A stretch of DNA of 64,000 nucleotides from Microbulbifer donghaiensis (GCF_900129095.1 NZ_FQVA01000001.1:1426001-1490000); one strand, 5' to 3'. Numbered from the stretch's first letter, positions 1-9,153 are shown. Notes: generated by a model not told the origin, from the sequence alone. Made by a program: numbers and translations.

Positions 1-960
1 GCCATCGACATCGCCGTTGTCCACGAGGATATTCACGCGAAAGCGATTAAATTCCCGCACGCGGATAAGTTTTCTCGGTGCCACGCCCTCCTTCTGACCC
101 TGCTCGCCAGCCGCGCGAAAATCGTCGGCATTCTCGATCACACCGCGTTTGATGTTCTCGATAAAAGCCTGCACCTGCTCCAGGTTCTGGTAGCGGCGGC
201 GCAACCAGTCGATGCGCTCATCCAGGGTCAGGTGCAGGTACTCGCGATTCAGCCGCTTGAGATCCTTGGCAAGTTTCTCGTGCCAGCGCAGCACGTGCGC
301 CAGGGTCTCTTTCAGGTCTACGTTTACTTTTTCGATATTTTCCTTGAGTCGCTGCTGTTCTGCTTCCGGCAGCTCGGCAAATTCCTTCGGGGTAATAAAT
401 TCACCGTCGACCAGGGGGCCAATGGTGTAGCCGGACGGTGTGCGCACGAGGCCGATGCCGAGATCCCGGGCGCGTTCCACCAGATCCGCAAAGGCCTGCT
501 CTTCGCGATCCTCCAGCTGCTGCTTGAGCTCGTCGCGGCGGGCCCGGTACTCGTCGCTGCGGAAAATATCGGGGACGGCGGTCAGCAAGTGCTCGAGCAG
601 GTCCTCGGTATCGCGCTTCAGTTGACGGGCGGTACCGGCGGGCAGCACCAGTGCGTGGGGTTTGTGCTCGGCGTCGAAATTGTGGATGTAACAGAGATCG
701 GCAGCCTGATCCTGCCGTTTTGCCCAGTCTGCGATGCGCCGATTCACCAGCGCATGTTTGCCGAGACCGACGGATCCGGCCACGTAGAGGTTGTAGCCGT
801 TGCCGGACATGTCGAGCGCGAATTCCAACGCGTCCAATGCGCGCTCCTGTCCAAGCGGGCGACTCTCTTTGGCGACTTCAACCTCTTCCGCCTGCACTTG
901 CAACCAATCCAGCGGACAGTGCTGATAAAGCTGTTCAGGAGTCAGGGGAACGGGATTCAT
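1..960 (-). CDS. Lon-like AAA family ATP-binding protein (N-terminal part, cut by window edge)
   Basis: The gene begins at an ATG at 960 and runs out of the left edge, so only about 320 N-terminal residues are visible. A Walker-A-like AGSVGLGKH lies at about residues 61-69, preceded by a PLGQERALDALEFAL helix. This is typical of the AAA_32/LonB-type proteases (E. coli YcbZ relatives). The visible part continues into a long helical region rich in charged residues (about 110-300), the coiled insertion seen in that family. The C-terminal Ser-Lys protease domain would lie outside the window and cannot be checked. The expected role is ATP-dependent cytosolic proteolysis, known only from the family. 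The gene is divergent from nothing nearby: the next gene upstream on the same strand is more than 80 bp away and ends at 1049. Confidence 0.85.
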   Translation of the reverse strand, partial: MNPVPLTPEQLYQHCPLDWLQVQAEEVEVAKESRPLGQERALDALEFALDMSGNGYNLYVAGSVGLGKHALVNRRIADWAKRQDQAADLCYIHNFDAEHKPHALVLPAGTARQLKRDTEDLLEHLLTAVPDIFRSDEYRARRDELKQQLEDREEQAFADLVERARDLGIGLVRTPSGYTIGPLVDGEFITPKEFAELPEAEQQRLKENIEKVNVDLKETLAHVLRWHEKLAKDLKRLNREYLHLTLDERIDWLRRRYQNLEQVQAFIENIKRGVIENADDFRAAGEQGQKEGVAPRKLIRVREFNRFRVNILVDNGDVDG

Positions 961-1048
961 TCACGTGCCTAAACGGGAAGGGAAAGACAATCTTCAGCGG
1001 TATCCGGCCGAACGGACACCTTTATTGCATCCGGCACTTCAGCTTAGC

Positions 1049-2248
1049 TCAGTCAAAGTCCTGCTTCTCCATCCACGGAATAATCCGCTCAAATGCCTTT
1101 TCGATATTATCGATGGAAGTGGCATAGCTGATTCGCAAGGCGTTGCGGCAGGTTTCACCAAATGTATCACCGGCGATGGTACAGACGCCGGTCTCCCGCA
1201 ACAGGCGCAGCGCGACGTTGTTGCCATTGACGCCTTCCGGCAGCGACGGAAACAGATAGAAGGCGCCCTCCGGCATATAGCCTTCCATATACGGCGTCTG
1301 TTCCACCAGCTGCACCAAACGGTCCCGCCGTTTTCGGTATGTCTCAATGATGTCATCGACAAAGCTGCGATCGCCGCGCAATGCGGCAACGCCGGCCCAC
1401 TGGCAGGGTGTATTGGCGACAGTGGTAGTGAACATATGGTAGCGGCGCAGTTTCTTGATCGCGCCCTGGCTGGCGATCATCCAACCGATGCGCATGCCGG
1501 CCATGCTGAAAGTCTTGGAAAAACTGCTGATCACCATTACGTGATCGAGGTCGGAACAGCAGGAGAGCACACTGGCGTATTCGCGGTTGTCATAGACGAG
1601 GTGATCGTACACTTCGTCGCTGATCACATAGAGTCCGCGGTAGGCGGCTTCTTGCACGATCGTTTCGATCGTCTCCCGGGGGTAGACAGTACCGGTGGGA
1701 TTACTGGGAGAATTCAGCACTATCGCGTGGGTGTTCTTGTCGATCGCGTCGATGACGTCCTGTGGATCCAGCTGGTGGTTGTTTTCCGCGCGAGTGGGAA
1801 TATATTTCACTTCGCCGCCATTCATGCGGATCAGCGGCGCGTACAGCATAAAAGAGGGATCCGGCACAATAAATTCACGTCCCGGCGCAGACACCGCGGT
1901 AAGCGCCAGGTAAATTGCCTCGGTCGCACCGGTAGTGACGAGAATATTTTCCGGGGAAATTTGCCGGCCATAGCGCTCGCCGTTGTACTCCGCCAGCGCG
2001 TCGAGCAGTTCCGGCAGACCGGCATCCATGGTATAGCCGGTCTGCCCGGCCTCCAGCGCATCCACCGTAGCCTGGATGACATGGGGCGGCGCCGGCGCAT
2101 CCGGCTGGCCGATGGACAGGTGGATCACGTCGTCCATGGTCGCCGCCAGATTGACCATCTTGCGAATACCCGGTACCGGGATCGTCAGCAGTGCCGGGTT
2201 CCAGACCGGATCCTCGGACTCGTAGAAATCGAAGTCGAGCCGGCTCAC
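1049..2248 (-). CDS. Class I/II PLP-dependent aminotransferase
   Basis: A 399-residue fold-type I aminotransferase, the usual length for aspartate-aminotransferase-like enzymes. The PLP lysine is K245 in SSFSKTFSMAGMRIGW. The cofactor-binding set also includes NSPSNPTG (about 179-186), SDEVYDHLVY (about 210) and the TTGATEA phosphate-cup region (about 105). The C-terminal NALRISYA holds the arginine that binds the substrate carboxylate. The start ATG overlaps the stop of the upstream amidase by 4 bases (ATGA), which indicates translational coupling. The substrate cannot be named. An amidase/aminotransferase pair would fit release of an amine or amino acid from an amide followed by transamination, but that is inference. 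Confidence 0.93.
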   Translation of the reverse strand: MSRLDFDFYESEDPVWNPALLTIPVPGIRKMVNLAATMDDVIHLSIGQPDAPAPPHVIQATVDALEAGQTGYTMDAGLPELLDALAEYNGERYGRQISPENILVTTGATEAIYLALTAVSAPGREFIVPDPSFMLYAPLIRMNGGEVKYIPTRAENNHQLDPQDVIDAIDKNTHAIVLNSPSNPTGTVYPRETIETIVQEAAYRGLYVISDEVYDHLVYDNREYASVLSCCSDLDHVMVISSFSKTFSMAGMRIGWMIASQGAIKKLRRYHMFTTTVANTPCQWAGVAALRGDRSFVDDIIETYRKRRDRLVQLVEQTPYMEGYMPEGAFYLFPSLPEGVNGNNVALRLLRETGVCTIAGDTFGETCRNALRISYATSIDNIEKAFERIIPWMEKQDFD

Positions 2249-3687
2249 ACCTCCTCCCCGGCTGCGGCGTCGGCACTGAAGAGTTCCGGGCGCCGGTCGG
2301 TCAGCGGCGCCGCCAGCTGATATGCCTGTCCCGCGCGCAGCACAGTCGCGTCCTCAAAGCGCCGCCCAACCAGCTGCAAGCCGATCGGCAGGCCAGCGGC
2401 GGAGAAGCCGCAGGGCACCGACAGCGCCGGCTGGCCGGTAAGGTTGAACGGGTAAGTGAACGGCGTCCACGAAGGCCAGCGGGTGCTCGGCCAGTCATCG
2501 GGTACTTCGCGCCCGGCCTTGAACGCGGTAACCGGCAGTGTCGGCGTCAGCAACAGGTCGTATTTCTGGTGGAAATTCGCCATGCGCTCACACAGTGCCG
2601 TGCGTTCATTGACCGCCGCCAGATAGTCGAGCATCGACAGCTGCGCTGCCTTATCGGCCACCGCGACCAGCTGCTGGTCCATCAGGGCGCGCTGGCGTTT
2701 GCCGAGGCTGCGCAACGCATTGGCGGCACCGCCGTAAAACAGGTGGCCGAAAGCCGCCAGCGGATCGTCGAAGCCCGGATCCACCTCGGTGACCTCGGCC
2801 CCCAGTTCCTGCAGTGTCTTGGCTGCCGCGTTCACCGCCGACTCCACCTCGCGATCCAGCTGCACGTAACCGAGCGCCGAACTGAACGCGATGCGGAGTC
2901 CCTTCAGTAGCTCCTGCGGCTCGCCCTGAACCGCGCCAAAATAATCGGTGTTGCGGCGCGGGATTGCCTGGGTATCGCGGTGGTCAGCTTCCGTCAGCAC
3001 ATTCATCATCAACGCGCAGTCGGCCACCGTCCAGGTCATGGGTCCGGCGTGGGCGAGCGTGCCGAAAGGGCTCGGCGGCCAGTGCGGCACTTCGCCGAAA
3101 CTCGGCTTGAGGCCGACCAATCCGCAGAAGCCGGCGGGGATACGGATGGAGCCGCCCGCATCGGTACCGAGGGCCAGCGGCCCCATACCCAGCGGCACCG
3201 CGGCAGCGCTGCCACCGCTGGATCCGCCGGCGGTCCTGTCGGTATTCCAGGGATTGCGGGTGACGCCATCGATGGGATTGTCGGTGACGCCCTTCCAGCC
3301 GAATTCCGGTGTGGTGGTCTTGCCCAGCGGCACATAGCCATTGCGGCCGAGTGCGGCAACGCACGGCGCCTGCTTGCCCAGGGTGGATTCCGGATCGATC
3401 GTCTTGGAGCCCTTGACCGTGGGCCACATCGGCGTCAGGAATACGTCCTTGATCGCCACGGGCACACCGTCCAGCAGCCCCTGCGTTTCATTGCGCCGGT
3501 AGCGTTGCTCCGATTCACGCGCCCAGGCGAGGCTGGTTTCGCCGTCCACCAGGCAATAGGCATTGACCGCGGGATTGCAGCGCTCTATCTGGCGCAGCAG
3601 TGCTTCGGTGACCTCGACCGGGGAGAATGCCTTGTCCTTATACCCTTGCAGCAACTCCACCGCCGTCATGTGGATAAAATCACCCAT
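2245..3687 (-). CDS. Amidase signature (AS) family amidase
   Basis: 480 residues, normal for the family. The Ser-cisSer-Lys triad is visible: K80 in DGVPVAIKD, the cis-Ser near S156 in the glycine/serine run AGGSSGGSAAAV, and the nucleophile S180 in GTDAGGSIRIPA. The start at 3687 has an AGAGGG ribosome site about 8 bases upstream. There is no signal peptide, so the protein is cytoplasmic. It hydrolyses a carboxamide to acid plus ammonia or amine. This sequence lacks the hallmarks needed to call it GatA: no gatB/gatC is nearby and it pairs with an aminotransferase, so a catabolic amidase is more likely. The aminotransferase gene overlaps its stop codon. Confidence 0.92.
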   Translation of the reverse strand: MGDFIHMTAVELLQGYKDKAFSPVEVTEALLRQIERCNPAVNAYCLVDGETSLAWARESEQRYRRNETQGLLDGVPVAIKDVFLTPMWPTVKGSKTIDPESTLGKQAPCVAALGRNGYVPLGKTTTPEFGWKGVTDNPIDGVTRNPWNTDRTAGGSSGGSAAAVPLGMGPLALGTDAGGSIRIPAGFCGLVGLKPSFGEVPHWPPSPFGTLAHAGPMTWTVADCALMMNVLTEADHRDTQAIPRRNTDYFGAVQGEPQELLKGLRIAFSSALGYVQLDREVESAVNAAAKTLQELGAEVTEVDPGFDDPLAAFGHLFYGGAANALRSLGKRQRALMDQQLVAVADKAAQLSMLDYLAAVNERTALCERMANFHQKYDLLLTPTLPVTAFKAGREVPDDWPSTRWPSWTPFTYPFNLTGQPALSVPCGFSAAGLPIGLQLVGRRFEDATVLRAGQAYQLAAPLTDRRPELFSADAAAGEEV

Positions 3688-3902
3688 TGGCGAACCCTCT
3701 TCTTCTCGACTTATCCCCCCATCCTAGTACGAGGTGGCGCGTATCCATTACCAGTTGGCCCGGATTCGCGTAGACTCACCCGCCCCGATCACCGCCCATG
3801 AATTTTGCGACACAGGTCTCACATCTGGTGATTCCTTCAGGCTGCAGTCAGCCTCGGTGAGATAATTTGCCATCTCGAGACACCCTTGGACGGGAACTGA
3901 CA

Positions 3903-4529
3903 GTGAAACTAAGAACGACAATGATCCTACTCGCGGCCCTGGTACTGCTCGCCAGCGGCTGCGCCACTATGAGTGAAGAGGAGTGCCTGGTCGCCGACTG
4001 GCACGCGATCGGCTATGAGGACGGCGCCGCTGGCCTGCAGGTCGCGCAGCTCGGCAAGCGCCGCGAGGCCTGTGCGGATTACGGCGTGCGCCCGGATGCG
4101 ACCGCTTACCGCGCCGGCCGCGACGAAGGACTGCAGCTGTACTGCACCGAACACCGCGGTTTCCGCCTTGGCCGCGCCGGCGGTGGCTACAACGGTGTCT
4201 GCCCGGCGGACCGGGAAGGACTCTTCCTGCACGGCTACGAAGCCGGCCGCGAGGTATATCTGGTCTGGAGCGCGATGAATCAGGTTTCCAAGGCCATCAA
4301 CGACCGCGCGCAAGAACGCGAACACATACTCGACGACATCACTGAAATGAGTGCGCGCCTGATTAGCGATGAGTCGACCAAGGAAGAGCGCATCACCCTG
4401 CTGGCCGATATCGCCCGCCTCAAGGGCCGACACACCGAGCTGGGTATGGAACTCGATGACCTGGAACACGAGCTGGCGATGCGCGAAGCGGACTACCAGG
4501 AAGTACAGGCGCGCGCGCCCTACCAGTAA
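3903..4529 (+). CDS. DUF2799 family lipoprotein
   Basis: I place the start at the GTG at 3903, because translation from there gives a compact lipoprotein signal (MKLRTTMILLAALVLLASGC) with the lipobox Cys at about residue 20 and a GGGAA sequence just upstream. The upstream extension of the open frame has no signal-peptide character. The mature part carries a repeated D-W-x-x-I-G-Y-x-D-G / Y-R-A-G-R-D-E-G / Y-x-x-G-R-E pattern typical of DUF2799 (about residues 30-120). A charged coiled coil follows (about 125-205, with heptad-like EELAD/LEHEL runs). The function is unknown. It probably sits in the periplasm, anchored to a membrane. It stands alone on this strand. Confidence 0.85.
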   Translation: MKLRTTMILLAALVLLASGCATMSEEECLVADWHAIGYEDGAAGLQVAQLGKRREACADYGVRPDATAYRAGRDEGLQLYCTEHRGFRLGRAGGGYNGVCPADREGLFLHGYEAGREVYLVWSAMNQVSKAINDRAQEREHILDDITEMSARLISDESTKEERITLLADIARLKGRHTELGMELDDLEHELAMREADYQEVQARAPYQ

Positions 4530-4569
4530 CGTTTAAAGTCGAGCTGCCGGGCGCCGCTGTGGGTAATGA

Positions 4570-5148
4570 TTACTCGAGCAGGCCGCTGGCCACTGCGCCC
4601 TGCAGCTTTTCCTCGATCACCTGCCAGAGCTCGCGACTGCCGTCGCCGATGCGGCTGTTGAGGGCGAAGACTTTTTCTTTCGGGATGTTGTTTTCCTTCC
4701 ACGCGTGGCCCCCACCGCGCAGATTGTGCAGCAGCGGTGGCACGCGATCGATGGCGCGGGCATAGCGGGATTCCGCAGTCTCGCCGGCCTCGAACTCCTG
4801 CCACAGAGCAAACAGCTCTTCACCCCGGCCATTCGGCAACAAGGCCAGCACCCGCTGTACGCCGGCGGCCTCGGCCGCTTTCTGTTCTGCGGTTTCACTC
4901 GCATAAATTATTTTGTCGCCGGCATCTATCTCGCCCAGGTCGTGAATCAGCAGCATCCTGATCACGCGGTCGATATCCACCGGCTCGTTGGCGTATTCCC
5001 TGAACATCAATGCCGTCAGACACACATGCCAGCTGTGCTCGGCGGAGTTTTCCCGGCGCTCCAGCCCGACCGGGCGGGTCTTGCGCAACACTGCCTTCAA
5101 CTTCTCGACTTCAACGACAAATTCCAGCAGCTGCTCAATTTCTTTCAT
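4570..5148 (-). CDS. HD domain hydrolase (YfbR/5'-deoxynucleotidase-like)
   Basis: The open frame extends to 5238, but that extension runs through an inverted repeat. The start I choose is the ATG at 5148 (MKEIEQLLEFV), giving 192 residues. The metal-binding HD set is clear: EHSWH (H38, H41), IHDLGE (H69, D70) and a later Asp in the YARAIDRV segment. This is the HD_3 pattern of YfbR-like phosphohydrolases, which dephosphorylate deoxynucleoside monophosphates. The exact substrate is unproven. The protein is cytoplasmic, with no neighbours that indicate a pathway. A REP-like repeat separates it from the oxidoreductase gene upstream. Confidence 0.88.
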   Translation of the reverse strand: MKEIEQLLEFVVEVEKLKAVLRKTRPVGLERRENSAEHSWHVCLTALMFREYANEPVDIDRVIRMLLIHDLGEIDAGDKIIYASETAEQKAAEAAGVQRVLALLPNGRGEELFALWQEFEAGETAESRYARAIDRVPPLLHNLRGGGHAWKENNIPKEKVFALNSRIGDGSRELWQVIEEKLQGAVASGLLE

Positions 5149-5175
5149 CGTTCCCGTTTCTCTATTGGTTACCCT

Positions 5176-5250
5176 GTAGGAGCCTGCTTGCGGGCGAAGG
5201 GCTCCGGAGCTCGTGGCCGCCTCCTGATTCGCCTGCAAGCAGGCGCCTAC
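5176..5250. repeat. REP-like inverted pair
   Basis: Two arms of about 23 bases (5176-5198 and 5228-5250) are near-perfect reverse complements. Each arm also folds on itself around GCCTGC-aa-GCAGGC. The flanks read GTAGGAG at one end and CGCCTAC at the other, the layout of Pseudomonas-type REP/REPIN sequences. A related arm occurs at 38500-38526. Lying just upstream of the HD gene and downstream of the Ldh-family gene, it could also act as an mRNA 3'-end stabiliser. Confidence 0.75.
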
Positions 5251-6305
5251 GAGTTCAGTGGCTGCGGCATCGCGACGCCGAGTTTTTCCGACCAGGGCTC
5301 GAGGTCTTGCATAATCGACGGGTACAGCTCCACGCCCTCACGCAGCTGCTTTTCCCGCATGGCCCAGGCACGCTGGCCCGGCACCCGCACCGGAGAGTCG
5401 CCGTCGCCGCGGCTGTTTTCCCACAGGTCGCACAGGGCCACCGCCTGCCGCAGGAAGTCGGCGCGGGGACCAAACGCCTGTGGATCAATGATCTGTAGGA
5501 ACACCGAGTTGGCCTCGTCGTCACCCTTCGCCGCCGCATCTGCGCGCCCATAGCCGCCGAGCGCCATCGATAACACTTCCAGCATCGCCGACAGCGCCGC
5601 GCCCTTGTAGCCGTGATCGGCACCGCCAACCGGCAGTATGCTGCCGCCATTCTTGAACGCGGCGGGATCATCGGAAATATTGCCCTCACTGTCTTTCAGG
5701 CACGGCTGCGGCATCTTCCCGCCCTCGCGCTGGGCGCGCGCCACGTAGCCGCCGGCGGTAACCGACATACTGATATCGAACAGCAGCGGGTAGTCACCGG
5801 CAGGGGCGGCAAAGGCCAGCGGATTGGCGGAGAACAATGGGTCGCGGCTGCCCTGAGGCGACACGGTATTTTCCGCCGGCGTCGAACAGGTCAGGATCGC
5901 CACATAGCCGGCTTCGACAATCGGCGGCAGATAGGCAGCCAGGCAGGCGATATGCTGGCTGCGGCGAATCGTGGCGGTCACCACACCGTGCTCCGGTACA
6001 CGCTCCAGCGCATGGTCTATCGCCCGCGTCAGTACCCAGGGGCCCGGCAGAAAGTCCGCATCCCAATTGAAACAGTTACCCCGATCGGCGAGCACGAAGG
6101 GTTCGCCGTCCCTGCGGGACTGGCCGTTCAGCAGCCATTCCAGGTTACTCGCCACACGGTTCAGGCCATGGGTGGTAAAGCCGAGCAGATCGGCCTGCAA
6201 GAAAACTTTTGCCATCACATCGGCCCGCACCGCGGCGAGACCGGCGCGCTGGAACATTTCGCTGGCGAACTGCTGTATTTCGCGCACGTCATAGCGTTTC
6301 GACAT
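5247..6305 (-). CDS. Ldh family oxidoreductase (malate/L-lactate/ureidoglycolate dehydrogenase type)
   Basis: Start taken at the ATG at 6305 (MSKRYDVREIQQFASEMF), which has GGAAC/GGAG upstream; a longer frame to 6353 would overlap arfB. About 352 residues, as expected for the NAD(P)-dependent Ldh_2 family (DpkA, AllD, YiaK, ComC). Family signposts: GFTTHGLNRV (about 41-50), the active-site histidine region RRSQHIACLAAY, SPQGSRDPLFSANPLAFAAP, and GYKGAALSAMLEVL near the C-terminus. The typical reaction is reversible NAD(P)H-dependent reduction of a 2-oxo (or cyclic imino) acid. The substrate cannot be read from the sequence. The last bases overlap the REP-like element. Confidence 0.88.
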   Translation of the reverse strand: MSKRYDVREIQQFASEMFQRAGLAAVRADVMAKVFLQADLLGFTTHGLNRVASNLEWLLNGQSRRDGEPFVLADRGNCFNWDADFLPGPWVLTRAIDHALERVPEHGVVTATIRRSQHIACLAAYLPPIVEAGYVAILTCSTPAENTVSPQGSRDPLFSANPLAFAAPAGDYPLLFDISMSVTAGGYVARAQREGGKMPQPCLKDSEGNISDDPAAFKNGGSILPVGGADHGYKGAALSAMLEVLSMALGGYGRADAAAKGDDEANSVFLQIIDPQAFGPRADFLRQAVALCDLWENSRGDGDSPVRVPGQRAWAMREKQLREGVELYPSIMQDLEPWSEKLGVAMPQPLNS

Positions 6306-6330
6306 ATTGACTCCGTTCCTTAAAAAACCG

Positions 6331-6747
6331 TTAGTGATCTGAGACTTTTCCACGCATTGCTTTCACCTGCCCGCGCCGGGTCTTGTGCTGCAGCCGCCGC
6401 TCCTTCGCCCCCTTGCTGGGCTTGGTCGGAATGCGCTGCTTGGGCTTTACATTTGCCTTTTCAATCAGCAATTTCAGTCGCTCCAGTGCGTCCGCCCGGT
6501 TTTTTTCCTGGGTGCGAAAGCGCTGCGCCTTGATCACGATCACGCCGTCAGTACTGATACGCTGATCTCTCAGTTGCAGCAGTCGCGCCTTGATCTCCTC
6601 CGGCAGTGAGGACGCGGCAATATCGAAACGCAGGTGAATGGCGCTGGACACCTTATTGACGTTCTGCCCACCGGCGCCCTGGGCGCGCACCGCCTGCATC
6701 TCCACTTCATCCAGTGGAATCGCCAGATTTCTAGTAATTTTCAACAT
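6331..6747 (-). CDS. arfB: Alternative ribosome-rescue factor ArfB (peptidyl-tRNA hydrolase)
   Basis: A 138-residue protein with the release-factor GGQ motif (G26-G27-Q28 in AQGAGGQNVNKVSSAIHLRF). It has a lysine/arginine-rich C-terminal tail (about 98-138) that in E. coli YaeJ enters the empty mRNA channel of stalled ribosomes. Length and tail distinguish it from RF1/RF2. It hydrolyses peptidyl-tRNA on non-stop ribosomes. It lies 25 bases upstream of the oxidoreductase gene on the same strand and may be co-transcribed with it. Confidence 0.95.
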   Translation of the reverse strand: MLKITRNLAIPLDEVEMQAVRAQGAGGQNVNKVSSAIHLRFDIAASSLPEEIKARLLQLRDQRISTDGVIVIKAQRFRTQEKNRADALERLKLLIEKANVKPKQRIPTKPSKGAKERRLQHKTRRGQVKAMRGKVSDH

Positions 6748-6801
6748 ATAAGACTGATGGCTTATTCAACATCTTGATAGCAGCACCTATTGTCTATGCT
6801 A

Positions 6802-7113
6802 GGGCCTGTTAACACTAATTTCGATAGCCGCGTTGCCGCCCTTACAGGCCGTCCCCAAAGGGGCCAGGCAAGGCGCGAGGGCCGAAGGCGCCGCGAATTC
6901 ATGGAGCGGCCGGGGCGTGGTTTAGCAGGCTAAATGAGCGACGAGCAACGCGGCATGGCCCCATTGGGGGCGCAACCCGAAGGGACGGGGCCGTTTTCCC
7001 GCAATACGGCGTTGTAGTTCGCTTATGTGGAATGACCACACTGCGCTCACTGCGCCTTGTCTTGCGGGAAAACGGCCTCCGTCGCGGCCATCGAAATTAG
7101 TGTTAACAGGCCC
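6802..7113. repeat. 312-bp gene-free element with 32-bp terminal inverted repeats (MITE-like)
   Basis: This fills most of the 420-bp gap between arfB and the BCCT transporter gene. The ends match as inverted repeats over about 32 bases with one or two differences, each starting GGGCCTGTTAACACTAATTT. Inside are nested inverted repeats. CCGCGTTGC near 6827 pairs with GCAACGCGG near 6943, and GGGCCGTTTTCCCGCAA near 6985 pairs with TTGCGGGAAAACGGCC near 7060. Short GTCCCC-aaa-GGGGCC and GGCCCC-att-GGGGGC hairpins are also present. No convincing ORF or transposase is present. It is most like a non-autonomous miniature element or a structured repeat family. I do not see a clear target-site duplication. 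Confidence 0.7.
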
Positions 7114-7167
7114 CACAGGCGCAAAATTTAACCCATTACCACAGTATTTCCAGGCGGTACCCGCGCG

Positions 7168-9153
7168 ATGTCCGAGCAGAGCCCCCGCGGCAAGGCCCAT
7201 TTCGACCCACCGGTGTTCTATATCTCGACGGCGGTACTATTGCTGCTGGTAGCCTACGCCGTTATTTTTCCAGAGACGGCTACCGCCCAGTTCAAGGAGC
7301 TGCAGGCGGACATCGTCACCAACATGAGCTGGTATTACGTGCTGGTGGTGGCGATCATCCTGATCAGCGTGCTGGTGATCGGCATCTCCAAATTCGGTGA
7401 AGTGAAGCTCGGCCCGGAACACGCCGAGCCCGAGTACGATTTCTGGTCCTGGTTTGCCATGCTGTTCTCCGCCGGCATGGGTATCGGCCTGCTGTTCTTC
7501 GGCGTGGCCGAGCCGGTGATGCATTATCTGCAACCGCCGGTGGGCGAAACCGGAACCGTGGCCGCGGCGCGCGAGGCGATGGTGCTGACGTTTTTCCACT
7601 GGGGTTTTCACGCCTGGGCAATCTACGCCATTGTGGCCCTGATCCTCGGCTATTTCAGTTACCGGCACAAACTACCACTCACCCTGCGTTCGGCGCTCTA
7701 CCCGATGATCGGCGAGCGCATCCACGGCCCCATAGGCCACGCGGTGGATATCTTTGCCATTGTCGGCACCGTATGCGGAGTAGCCACCACCCTGGGTTAC
7801 GGCGTATTGCAGATCAACTCCGGGCTCAACCATTTATTCGGTCTGCCGGTGAGCCACACGATTCAGGTGGCGCTGATCGTCGTCACCACCTTGCTCGCCA
7901 CCATTTCTGTGGTGTTGGGCCTGGATACGGGAATCAAGCGGCTGTCGCAGCTGAATATGACCCTGGCAGCCATTTTGCTGATCATGGTGCTGTTGCTCGG
8001 CAGCACCGTCTACCTGCTGCAGGCCTTCGTGCAGAACTTTGGCAGCTACCTGTCGGTGATCGTCAACAAGACGTTCAATCTCTACGCCTATCGGCCTACC
8101 GACTGGCTCGGCGGCTGGACCATTCTCTACTGGGGCTGGTGGATGTCCTGGTCACCTTTTGTGGGACTGTTTATTGCGCGCATCTCCCGCGGACGCACCA
8201 TCCGCGAGTTCGTTGTCGGCGCCATGATGGTACCGGCCCTGGTTACCCTGCTGTGGATGACCTTCTTTGGCAACTCTGCCATCCATATGATCCTCAACGA
8301 GGGGCTGACCTCACTCGGCGACATTGTCGCCAAGGATCAGTCGGTGGCGTTGTTTCAGTTTCTGGAGCAGTTTCCGTTTTCCAGCCTGTTTTCTTTCGTC
8401 GCAGTAGTGATGGTCGTGGTGTTTTTCGTGACTTCCGCCGACTCCGGCGCACTGGTCGTGAACATGCTGTCGTCCCACGGTCGCGACGACACTCCCCTGT
8501 GGCAGCGTATTTTCTGGTGTTTCCTGATCGGCGCAGTCGCCATCGCGTTGCTGCTCGCCGGCGGCCTCGGCTCCCTGCAAACGGCGGTGATCGCCAGCGC
8601 CCTGCCGTTCTCGGTCATATTGCTGGTAGCCATCTACGGACTGGTCACTGCGCTGCGCGCGGACACCGTGAAACGCATTACCCAGAGCGCGCCGGTATCA
8701 CCAATCAGCGCGCGCAACCCGGTGGTATGGCAACGGCGGCTGAAAAATGCGCTGCAGTTGCCGTCACTGGAAGAGGTGCGCGAATACATACGCGATATCG
8801 GCAAACCGGCATTGCGCGAGCTGGCCGAGGAATTCAAGAAAAACGGCTACACCGCCAAGGTCACCGAGAGCCAGAACGAGTCGGTACAGGTCGAGGTTCT
8901 GCAGGGCGAGGAAGTGAGCTTTGTCTATGGGCTGCACCCCAAGGCAACCCTCAAGCCCGATGCCGCCAATCCTGACGAGGAGCTGGACGATGCTCACGAC
9001 GTCGGCTCGCCGGATATCTATTTCCGCGCCGAAGTCCATCTTTTTGAGGGCGGTCAGGACTACGACGTGATGGGCTGGACCAAGGACCAGCTGCTCACCG
9101 ACATGGTCTCCCAATACGAGCGCCACCTGCAGTTTTTGCATACGGTGCGATAG
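7168..9153 (+). CDS. betT: BCCT family transporter, BetT-like (choline/betaine)
   Basis: A 661-residue BCCT carrier with about 12 membrane segments from residue 20 to 500. Family motifs: FSAGMGIGLLFFGVAEPVMHY (about 110-130), FFHWGFHAWAIYAIVA (about 150), and the tryptophan-rich YWGWWMSWSPFVGLFIARIS (about 320-340), which lines the substrate pathway. A cytoplasmic tail of about 150 residues follows (from about 510). A long tail is the mark of BetT rather than the shorter BetP/OpuD-like forms, and it controls osmotic activation. Choline is the likely substrate by homology, but glycine betaine or another quaternary amine is possible, because no bet genes lie beside it. Start ATG at 7168; the upstream 312-bp element separates it from arfB. 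Confidence 0.88.
   Translation: MSEQSPRGKAHFDPPVFYISTAVLLLLVAYAVIFPETATAQFKELQADIVTNMSWYYVLVVAIILISVLVIGISKFGEVKLGPEHAEPEYDFWSWFAMLFSAGMGIGLLFFGVAEPVMHYLQPPVGETGTVAAAREAMVLTFFHWGFHAWAIYAIVALILGYFSYRHKLPLTLRSALYPMIGERIHGPIGHAVDIFAIVGTVCGVATTLGYGVLQINSGLNHLFGLPVSHTIQVALIVVTTLLATISVVLGLDTGIKRLSQLNMTLAAILLIMVLLLGSTVYLLQAFVQNFGSYLSVIVNKTFNLYAYRPTDWLGGWTILYWGWWMSWSPFVGLFIARISRGRTIREFVVGAMMVPALVTLLWMTFFGNSAIHMILNEGLTSLGDIVAKDQSVALFQFLEQFPFSSLFSFVAVVMVVVFFVTSADSGALVVNMLSSHGRDDTPLWQRIFWCFLIGAVAIALLLAGGLGSLQTAVIASALPFSVILLVAIYGLVTALRADTVKRITQSAPVSPISARNPVVWQRRLKNALQLPSLEEVREYIRDIGKPALRELAEEFKKNGYTAKVTESQNESVQVEVLQGEEVSFVYGLHPKATLKPDAANPDEELDDAHDVGSPDIYFRAEVHLFEGGQDYDVMGWTKDQLLTDMVSQYERHLQFLHTVR

Noticed and set aside
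6922..7200. Small open frames inside the 312-bp element
   Set aside because: They are set by the GC-rich inverted repeats and show no protein-like pattern.
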